Shown piece by piece: positions 23,193 to 30,780 of a stretch of DNA of 43,592 bases (its first letter is position 1; each line of letters starts with the position of its first letter). The translations under genes and the position numbers were made by a program. Under the pieces are notes generated by a model. The model was not told the DNA's origin. It made no database searches and was given only the letters and a program-made list of their open reading frames with translations. The DNA is taken from positions 6,140,770 to 6,184,361 of the forward strand of contig CP070627.1 of the NCBI GenBank assembly GCA_020355945.1. The letters are read 5' to 3'. Source of the stretch: Candidatus Aminicenantota bacterium. Lineage in GTDB: Bacteria > Acidobacteriota > Aminicenantia > UBA2199.

Positions 23193-24944
23193 TTAAAACC
23201 CGAAGTCCATGTACTCATCCTGCCCTTTATTTGCCTGGTCCGGGACTTGCACAAGATTTATTTTTTTTATATTTTTCCGTTCATCGATGTAATTGTCCGG
23301 GTTTTTGAATTCCACCAAAGGAGGCACAGCATTTTTATGAAGCCTTTTCCAGCGTTGGTCTGCTTCGTAAATGTCCTGCATGGAATAGGGGTTGGGAACG
23401 CCCAGGTCTTTGCAATGTTTCACGAATCGATTCATTCGTTGGTAGGCCACCTCCCTGGAGGGTTCGCAATCCAGCAGCCAGGTCTGAAACAGCAGTATAT
23501 TTTCTTTATCTTCCGGGTAAAGGGGAATCTTTTCCAGGTTTCCCCACCAATCACTGTCCGAGCCGGCCTGGCCGCTTAAATAATAATAAAAGGGCCTACA
23601 TTCGGCCTCATAAATATCACTTCTTAATTCTTCAATCAGGTCCAGTGTCTGCTGGAAATCCTCATCTGTTTCCCCAGGGTGCCCCACCACCCATAATGTG
23701 GTGGTCTTAATCCCGGTATGAGCAAGCGCGGAAATGGCAGCCCTGATTTCGTCCAAAGAGATGTCTTTACCCATCAACTTCAACACATGAGAAGAGCCGC
23801 TCTCGATTCCCAAACGTGCATGGTAGAACCCACTGCGCCGCCAATGAAAGGTAGTGTCAAGGTTGCAGGCATGCTTATCCACCCGCAGCCAGCCTTCCCA
23901 ATATAAGGAAATATCGGCTTTATAAAACTCATCGGCCAGGTCTGCAATCACCGGGTTCAGCAGGGAATCGGTCAACAGGAATAACTGGGAACCGTGACGC
24001 TTATACAATTTAACCAGCTCATCATATACCTGGTGTGCTGATTTTTTCCGGTACCTCCCCCATTGAATGGTTTCGGAGCAAAAACTGCACTGGAACGGAC
24101 AGCTCCGGGAAGCATAGGAAACAACATAGGGATAATTGCGCAAATCAAAGTCCAACATGTCCACCACTTCCACAGTGGAAAGGTCAAGGATTTCCCGGTT
24201 GATATCGTGAAAAGTAAACACCCTCTGGGATTCGGGTAATTCATGTTTTAACAACTTCAGGAATAAAAGCTCTCCTTCTCCGATAATGATGTGATCGATA
24301 TAGGATTTTGTCTCTTCCTGGAGTATTTCAAGGTTCGGGGACCCGTTGGCCATGTGGTCGGCAAACACTCCTCCTCCCATCACCGTCTTAATGTGGGGAT
24401 AGTGCTGGCGCGCCAGTTTAAAGGCAAACATAGAGGCCGGGAGATTATTACTATAAACAGATAAACCCAGTACCGTCGGCTTTTCCCTTTCCAGCAAATC
24501 CAATACGTCGTGTTCCAGCCGCGTATAAATTTCTTTGACAATACCATGCAGTTGTAATACCACTTCCCGGTCCACCTCCACATAAAAGGTCTTGTAAATC
24601 AAAACATGCACCAGGTCCAGGTAAGCCTTCTCATCCGTGTAATTGAGATAGGCAATCATTTGATTCCGGAGAATATCGTGTCCCACACTTAAAAAGTTCC
24701 CCTTTTTATCTTCAGGTACATGGGTTCGTAAAATGGCAAAATATCGATCGTAAAAATCCCTGAATTCCGGTTCCACACTGGCATCCACGTCCTTTACCCG
24801 GAACCCGTGCTGCGTTAAGTAACTCTTGAGACAGCCAATACCAATGGGTGGAATCAATGAATCCCAGAAGGGTAATAATACCAGGACTATTTTTTCCTGG
24901 CTTGCCTGTTCCCGGGATGAATCATTGCTCATCGGGCCCATCAT
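23193..24944 (-). CDS. B12-binding radical SAM enzyme 2, with acidic-aromatic C-terminal tail
   Basis: A 583-residue cobalamin-type radical SAM protein. The N-terminal half holds a B12-binding-like Rossmann region (VLLPFWDSLIPPIGIGCLKS; KPTVLGLSVYSNNLPAS; IKTVMGGGVF). The radical SAM cluster motif CPFQCSFC lies near residue 283 and LGIESGSSHVLKLMGK follows. It belongs to the same subfamily as the enzyme at 29038-30759. Such enzymes commonly perform radical C-methylation; acting on a carrier-bound amino acid or peptide is plausible from context. It sits between NRPS-2 and NRPS-3 with gaps of 19 and 43 bases. AGGAGG lies five bases before the start. The protein ends DEYMDFGF, a tail nearly the same as that of NRPS-2 (NEYMDFVL), which is notable because the two proteins are otherwise unrelated. 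Confidence 0.9.
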   Translation of the reverse strand: MMGPMSNDSSREQASQEKIVLVLLPFWDSLIPPIGIGCLKSYLTQHGFRVKDVDASVEPEFRDFYDRYFAILRTHVPEDKKGNFLSVGHDILRNQMIAYLNYTDEKAYLDLVHVLIYKTFYVEVDREVVLQLHGIVKEIYTRLEHDVLDLLEREKPTVLGLSVYSNNLPASMFAFKLARQHYPHIKTVMGGGVFADHMANGSPNLEILQEETKSYIDHIIIGEGELLFLKLLKHELPESQRVFTFHDINREILDLSTVEVVDMLDFDLRNYPYVVSYASRSCPFQCSFCSETIQWGRYRKKSAHQVYDELVKLYKRHGSQLFLLTDSLLNPVIADLADEFYKADISLYWEGWLRVDKHACNLDTTFHWRRSGFYHARLGIESGSSHVLKLMGKDISLDEIRAAISALAHTGIKTTTLWVVGHPGETDEDFQQTLDLIEELRSDIYEAECRPFYYYLSGQAGSDSDWWGNLEKIPLYPEDKENILLFQTWLLDCEPSREVAYQRMNRFVKHCKDLGVPNPYSMQDIYEADQRWKRLHKNAVPPLVEFKNPDNYIDERKNIKKINLVQVPDQANKGQDEYMDFGF

Positions 24945-24963
24945 TGCACCTCCTTTTCAGATT

Positions 24964-27900
24964 TTAAAGCACGAAATCCATATATTCATTTTGATCGACT
25001 TCCGGTTTTAAATCGATATGAGCGCTGGCTGTGAGAATGGTAATGTCTTTGATTTTAATCTCTTTATTCTCCAGTATTTGGCTTAAGATCTTCATATAGT
25101 AATTTTTAATTCGTTCAGCCGTGGATTTCTTAAAAAGCGCGGTGGAATATTCGAGCCTCATACGGATGAAGTCGTTGATCTCTGAGCCATAAAGAAAGAG
25201 GTCAAACCGGGACAACCGCGTTTCATATTCATAGGGCTTGACGTTGAGCCCCAGGGTCTCCTGTTCCGATAAAAAGTCAATATTTTCTCTAAAATTCTGC
25301 ATGGCGAACATGGTATCAAAGATTGGATTCCGGCTGGCATCACGGATCAGCAGTTTGCGGTTGACAAGGTTTTCCACCAACTGGTCAAAGGGGTAGTCCT
25401 GGTTTTCAAAAGCCTCTATGGTCCTCGTTTTTAGGTCTTTTAACCACTCCAGGAAACGCTTTTCTTTCACCACCCGGTTTCGCAGGGGAATGGTGTTAAA
25501 CATCAGGCCGATAATTTTCATTAAATCGGCATGTTCGCGGCCAGACACGCCCGTGCCCACGATAATATCTTCCTGGCCGCTTAATTTTGAAAGCAAAATA
25601 TAGTATACCCCAAGCAAAACCATATAAAGAGAGGCCTCTTGCTCCAGGGCCAGCTCTTTTAATGCCCCGGTTTGTTCCGCAGGGATATCAAAATCAAGGG
25701 CACTTCCCTCAAAACCCTGCAGGGCTGGCCGGGGAAAGTCGGTCAAGAGTTTTAAAATGGGTATCCCATCCTCGAATTGCTTCAACCAGAATTCTCCTTG
25801 CCCTTCTATCTTGACCCGCTGCTCCTCACTGGCCTGCCATCCTGAATAATCCTTATACTGGAACCGCAGCGGCGATAACCTCTCACCACCGCATAACGCC
25901 AAAAATTCTTCGGTGATTATCCTCTCCGATATCCCATCCGTAATGGTATGATGCATATCTACCAGAAATATATGTCTCTCTGCTGCCAATTTTATTAATC
26001 CCACCCGGAACAGTGGTGCCCTGGCCAGGTCAAACGGGCGAATGAAATGATTAATAAGGTTTGCTGCCAACTGCGATTGATTCTCTTTTTCCTCTATTTC
26101 AGCATATTCAACCTGGAATTCCACCTCATCATGATCATGGACCCTCTGCATTGGTTCCTCGTTGATTAATTCAAGGGATGTCCTCAAACTCTCATGCCTC
26201 CGGATCAACTGTGTGAAGACCTCCTGGAACGTTTCTTTTTCCACTTCTCCTTCCAACAGTAATACAAAGTAAATATTGTAGGCGATACTTTCAGGGTCCA
26301 ATTGCTGGAAAATATAAAACCGTTTTTGCGGCAGGGCCAATAGATAATATTCCTTTTCTTCGGCCGGCTCCAGGGAAGCAAAGGGTTCTTCTACCGAATC
26401 CCGGATGTATTTTGACAACCCCCTGATGGTGGGTATCCTGAAAATCTCTGCCAGGGATATTTTTACATTGAATTCTTTGTGAATTTGTGATATTAATCCC
26501 ACCTGCTTTAATGAGTGTCCGCCCAATTCAAAAAAATTAGCATCGATGCTGATACGTTCTTTCTCTATTACCAGCAGTTCAGACCATACCGCCACCAGTT
26601 TTTCTTCGATCTCGTCGCTGGGGGCTGCATATTCCTGGTCCAGGTTGATCTCCGGCTCAGGTAATGCCTTCCGGTTAACCTTGCCATTGGAAGTCAGGGG
26701 TATCTCTTCCAGTTGAACAAAAAACAAGGGGATCATGTAATCGGATAAATACTGCTGCAAATAATTCTTCAGTTGAGATACTCCTACCTGGCTGTCCGAA
26801 ACAAAATAAGCACATAGATAGAGGTCTGCCTTTTCATCACCCGCATTCTTCTCTCGTCCGTCTCGGGCAACCACAACCACCTCTTTTACAGCTTCATGCT
26901 GTAACAACTGCTGTTCGATCTCCCCCAACTCGACGCGATACCCTCGAATTTTTACCTGGTGGTCCGCACGTCCCAGGTACTCGATGTTCCCATCAGGAAG
27001 CCACCGGGCCATGTCACCGCTCTGGTAGATTTTGTTAGAAATATAGGTCTTATCGGACCTATTTGACCTATAGAAAGTGATAAACTTCTCTGCGGTCAAT
27101 TCTACGCTGTTCAAATAGCCCCGGGCCACACTGTCACCGGATATGTATATTTCACCTTGCACACCCACCGGGACCGGTTTTCTATCCCGGTCCAGCAAAT
27201 AGATTTGAGCATTGTCAGTGGGTACACCGATGGGAACCGACCGGCTATTTTCCTCTGCCGGGTTGAATTTGTAAAACACACACCCCACTGTCGCTTCGGT
27301 GGGGCCATACTCATTGTAAATCTCCACTTTCCCTTTAAACAGGGTATCGATCTCACGAGCGATCCGCGTCTCCAATTCTTCGCCTCCCACGATAAAACGA
27401 CGAATATTGGATTGATCGATGGCTTTGTATTTGATCACGTACAAATGGGAGGGCGTCAATTTGATGATCTCCACCTGGTTATCATCTATAATATGCTCAA
27501 TTAAAAAATCTTTTGCAGTCCCAGCGTATATCACAATGGTATTCCCGGTCACCAGGGGCGTAAACAGCGACGTGACGGTCAGGTCAAAGGCGATTGAACT
27601 GTAAAGGGGAAAATTTACCCGTTCATTCCTCACATAGGTTTTGGCAGCCCACCATACATAATTCACCACTGCCCGATGCTCAATCATTACCCCCTTGGGT
27701 TTCCCGGTGGTGCCGGAAGTGTAAATGACATAGGCCAGGTTGTCAGCGCAGCTTAACGGTTCTAACGGTTCCGGGTTTGCCCTTTCGCCCCGGTACAACC
27801 TCTCATTTCCCACATCAATGATTGTGCCTGCAAATTTTACTTTATCGCCTGGATCTCCACTGGCTAACAACAATTTCGTATGACTATCTTCCAGGAGGTA

Positions 27901-29016
27901 ATTTATCCGGTCTGCAGGATATTCCATGTCAACGGGCAGATAAGCACCCCCTGCCTTTAATACGGCTAATACTGCTGTTATCAACTCTATTGAACGATCC
28001 AACAAAACCGCCGCAATGGTTTCCGATATCATACCTTTATCTCTTAACACCTGTGCCAGTTGAGTGGCTTTTTCATCCAATTCCTGGTAGGTGACTTCCG
28101 GGCGATTCCCCGCTGCCCCTTCGATCGGATGGTACGTTGTGCCAATCAGGGCCGTATGACCCGGTCCCCTCTTCACCTGTTCTTCAAACAATTGATGGAT
28201 GGTTTTATCTCGCGGGTAGTCTGTCCGGGTATCGTTAAAATCAAAAACCAATTGCCGGGTTTCCTCTTCCGAAAGTATGGATATATCTGAAATCTTTGCA
28301 TCTATACCGAAAAGCGCGTGCTGCATCACATTGATGAAATGGGCCATGATCCGTTCCATTGTCTCCTGGCGATATAACCCCGCATTATACTCCAGGACCC
28401 CTTCCACCGATTCACCGGTGCGTAAAAACGAAAAAATAACATTTAGATTGAGATGATCGATATAACTTTTCTCATGGATATTTTCAACCAGGACCGCGAT
28501 ATCAAATAACGGGAATTCATTGTCGTGAAATGTCATATTTAACTCATGAGGTAGGGTTTCAATGGGGTAATTGATATTTTGAACGGCCTCGGAATTGGTT
28601 TTACTCAGTTGGAGTAATAATTCTTTGAATGTCATGTGATTGGAGAGTTGGTGGCGTAATGCCAGTATTTTGTTAATGAGGTCGCTCTCCACCTCCTGCC
28701 GATAGATGGGGGTTCCGACGATAATATCCTGGTTGCCCGTATATTTATCGATCAACACCATTACGCCGGCGGTCAAAATGATATAGAGGCGAATGTCCGA
28801 ATGATTGCTTAAACGCATGAATCGCGAAAAAGTCTCACCGGTAAATGCAAAATTCAACCGCTTCATTGACCGTTCATGGCCTGGCTTTTTGCTCATGTCA
28901 AAAGGAAAGCTGCTCTTGAGTAATTCCCCGGACAACTTATTGAGCCAGTATTCCCTCTCTTTTAAGCGAATCCTGGCATCAAAAATGAGTTCATTCAATT
29001 GGCTGTCTTGTTTCAT
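24964..29016 (-). CDS. NRPS-2: halfC-A-T-C, predicted Asn module
   Basis: A 1,350-residue NRPS. Residues 1-260 are only the C-terminal half of a condensation domain, starting MKQDSQLNELIFDAR, with no HHxxxDG. A complete adenylation domain follows (270-800; YTSGTTGKPKG near 435, NEYGPTEATVG near 573, NGKVNRKAL near 780), then carrier FFELGGHSLKQ near 835 and a full condensation domain (895-1330) with HHTITDG near 1022. The A-domain pocket residues read DLTKIGEVGK, one residue from a published asparagine code (DLTKLGEVGK). The N-terminal module is close to a copy of that in NRPS-3. No thioesterase is present; the protein ends NEYMDFVL. The start has GGAGGTT eight bases upstream and follows radical SAM 1 by 21 bases. 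Confidence 0.94.
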   Translation of the reverse strand: MKQDSQLNELIFDARIRLKEREYWLNKLSGELLKSSFPFDMSKKPGHERSMKRLNFAFTGETFSRFMRLSNHSDIRLYIILTAGVMVLIDKYTGNQDIIVGTPIYRQEVESDLINKILALRHQLSNHMTFKELLLQLSKTNSEAVQNINYPIETLPHELNMTFHDNEFPLFDIAVLVENIHEKSYIDHLNLNVIFSFLRTGESVEGVLEYNAGLYRQETMERIMAHFINVMQHALFGIDAKISDISILSEEETRQLVFDFNDTRTDYPRDKTIHQLFEEQVKRGPGHTALIGTTYHPIEGAAGNRPEVTYQELDEKATQLAQVLRDKGMISETIAAVLLDRSIELITAVLAVLKAGGAYLPVDMEYPADRINYLLEDSHTKLLLASGDPGDKVKFAGTIIDVGNERLYRGERANPEPLEPLSCADNLAYVIYTSGTTGKPKGVMIEHRAVVNYVWWAAKTYVRNERVNFPLYSSIAFDLTVTSLFTPLVTGNTIVIYAGTAKDFLIEHIIDDNQVEIIKLTPSHLYVIKYKAIDQSNIRRFIVGGEELETRIAREIDTLFKGKVEIYNEYGPTEATVGCVFYKFNPAEENSRSVPIGVPTDNAQIYLLDRDRKPVPVGVQGEIYISGDSVARGYLNSVELTAEKFITFYRSNRSDKTYISNKIYQSGDMARWLPDGNIEYLGRADHQVKIRGYRVELGEIEQQLLQHEAVKEVVVVARDGREKNAGDEKADLYLCAYFVSDSQVGVSQLKNYLQQYLSDYMIPLFFVQLEEIPLTSNGKVNRKALPEPEINLDQEYAAPSDEIEEKLVAVWSELLVIEKERISIDANFFELGGHSLKQVGLISQIHKEFNVKISLAEIFRIPTIRGLSKYIRDSVEEPFASLEPAEEKEYYLLALPQKRFYIFQQLDPESIAYNIYFVLLLEGEVEKETFQEVFTQLIRRHESLRTSLELINEEPMQRVHDHDEVEFQVEYAEIEEKENQSQLAANLINHFIRPFDLARAPLFRVGLIKLAAERHIFLVDMHHTITDGISERIITEEFLALCGGERLSPLRFQYKDYSGWQASEEQRVKIEGQGEFWLKQFEDGIPILKLLTDFPRPALQGFEGSALDFDIPAEQTGALKELALEQEASLYMVLLGVYYILLSKLSGQEDIIVGTGVSGREHADLMKIIGLMFNTIPLRNRVVKEKRFLEWLKDLKTRTIEAFENQDYPFDQLVENLVNRKLLIRDASRNPIFDTMFAMQNFRENIDFLSEQETLGLNVKPYEYETRLSRFDLFLYGSEINDFIRMRLEYSTALFKKSTAERIKNYYMKILSQILENKEIKIKDITILTASAHIDLKPEVDQNEYMDFVL
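26987..27122 (-). repeat. Near-identical NRPS segment, copy in NRPS-2
   Basis: Partner of 21114-21249, three mismatches in 136 bases. The neighbouring stretches are also clearly related but more diverged, so this short, nearly unchanged block looks like a conversion tract. Confidence 0.85.
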
Positions 29017-29037
29017 GGATGAACCTCCATTAAACCA

Positions 29038-30759
29038 CTAAAACCCCCAGTTGTCGTCATGTTGTACAATATGGCTCACGGAACTCATCTCTTTCACCCG
29101 CTTGTTTTCATCGATATAAATCCCCTTTTCTTTAAACTCTTCCAGGGCAGGGACCGCATTTTTGTGAAGTTTTTTCCAGCGTAGATCGGCATGATGGATT
29201 TCATTCATGGAATAGGGGTTGGGAATTCCTAATTTTTTGCAGTGTTTGGCAAACCGGTTCACCCGTGCATATCGCTCCTGTCGGTCCGGCGGTTCATCCA
29301 CCACCCACTGCTGGATAATTAACAGGTCTTTGGCCCATTCAGGGTATAAACGCTTGCTTTTGGAGTGCCATTTATCGTCAGCCACCTGGCCGTTGGGCAC
29401 ATACCAGAAAGGATTGGTCTCGGCTTCATAGATATCGATTTTGAGTTCCTCGATCAGGTCCAGGGTCATTTGAAAGTCCTCTTCGCTCTCCCCCGGGTGA
29501 CCAATGACCCAATAGGTGGTGGTTTTAATCCCAGCATAGGCCAGTGCAGAGATGGCGGTTTTGATTTGTTCCACGGTGATTTTTTTTCCCATCAGGTCCA
29601 ATACCCGCTGCGAACCGCTTTCCGTACCCAGTTGCACCCGGTACAAACCACCGCGCCTCCACAGTAAGGTCTTCTGGGGATCACAAACTTCCTGTGCCAC
29701 CCGGAAATGGGTGTCCCAGTACACCGAGACACCAGCTTTAAGCAGCTCATTGGACAGGTCCGTGGCAATGGGATTCATCAACAGGTCACTCATGACAAAC
29801 AACCGGGAACCATAGGTTTTATATACCTTGACCAATTCCTCCGCCACCTGGGCCGCTTGCTTTTTTCGATACCTTCCCCAAAACACCGGGTCAGAACAAA
29901 AACTGCACTGGAACGGACAACTGCGGCTCGCATAAGACGTCAGGTACGGGTAATACTCCAGCTTAAAATCCGACATATCCGGGATACCCACCCCTGATAG
30001 GTCTAATACCTGCCCTTTTATATCTCTCAGGGTAATGACCCGCTGGGAACCCGGGAATTCACCGCGCAGCAATTTCAAAAATAATAATTCCCCTTCCCCG
30101 ATGATGACTTTATCAATACAATCTTCTGTCTTTTCCAGGAAAAACTCCAGGTTTGGGGAGTTAACCGCCAGCAGCCCATTAAAAATTCCACCCCCCATCA
30201 CTGTCTTGATATGGGGGTAACGCTGCCGGGTTAGTCGGAAGGTAAACAGGGAGGCCGGGATCGTACCAATATATATCGATAATCCCAGTATCCCGGGCTT
30301 CTCTCTTTCCAGCAGATCAATAAGATATTTCTCCAGGCGCGCATAAGTCTCTGCGATCACTTGATTCAACCGAACCACCTCACTGTCAACCACATGGCAA
30401 TAGAAGGTGTTGTATACCAATATCTTCACCAATTCAATATACTTTCGCTCATCGTTATAATTGAGATGTGCCATCATGTGATTCTGCCAGACCTCATTAC
30501 CAATATTTCTAAAAACACTCTGTTTATCCTCTGGTACACATTCTTTCAGGACATCAAAGTATTTATCGTACATTTCCCGTAATTTAAATTCCACGTTGGC
30601 ATCCACTGCTTTCACGTTATAACCGTGCAGCTTAAGAAAACCCTTCAGGCAAGAGAGACCCGATGGCGGAACCACGGGTGTCCAGTAAGGCAGCAGCAAT
30701 AAAAGAATCTTTTCCCGGTGGGGGTCTTTTATTTGCCAATGGTTTGTTTGGCTCGCCAT
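29038..30759 (-). CDS. B12-binding radical SAM enzyme 1, with aromatic C-terminal tail
   Basis: A 573-residue cobalamin-type radical SAM protein, the first of the pair that alternates with the NRPS genes. The B12-binding-like region includes LLLLPYWTPVVPPSGLSCLK, GILGLSIYIGTIPAS and IKTVMGGGIF; the cluster motif CPFQCSFC lies near residue 285, and LGTESGSQRVLDLMGK follows. It shares most motifs with the enzyme at 23193-24944, so the pair arose by duplication together with the adjoining NRPS module. AAGGAG precedes the start, and the gaps to NRPS-1 and NRPS-2 are 21 bases each. The last residues are QHDDNWGF, a variant of the acidic-aromatic tail. Likely a C-methyltransferase acting on the nonribosomal product or its building blocks; this is inferred. 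Confidence 0.9.
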   Translation of the reverse strand: MASQTNHWQIKDPHREKILLLLLPYWTPVVPPSGLSCLKGFLKLHGYNVKAVDANVEFKLREMYDKYFDVLKECVPEDKQSVFRNIGNEVWQNHMMAHLNYNDERKYIELVKILVYNTFYCHVVDSEVVRLNQVIAETYARLEKYLIDLLEREKPGILGLSIYIGTIPASLFTFRLTRQRYPHIKTVMGGGIFNGLLAVNSPNLEFFLEKTEDCIDKVIIGEGELLFLKLLRGEFPGSQRVITLRDIKGQVLDLSGVGIPDMSDFKLEYYPYLTSYASRSCPFQCSFCSDPVFWGRYRKKQAAQVAEELVKVYKTYGSRLFVMSDLLMNPIATDLSNELLKAGVSVYWDTHFRVAQEVCDPQKTLLWRRGGLYRVQLGTESGSQRVLDLMGKKITVEQIKTAISALAYAGIKTTTYWVIGHPGESEEDFQMTLDLIEELKIDIYEAETNPFWYVPNGQVADDKWHSKSKRLYPEWAKDLLIIQQWVVDEPPDRQERYARVNRFAKHCKKLGIPNPYSMNEIHHADLRWKKLHKNAVPALEEFKEKGIYIDENKRVKEMSSVSHIVQHDDNWGF

Positions 30760-30780
30760 TTTATTAACTCCTTCTCGATT

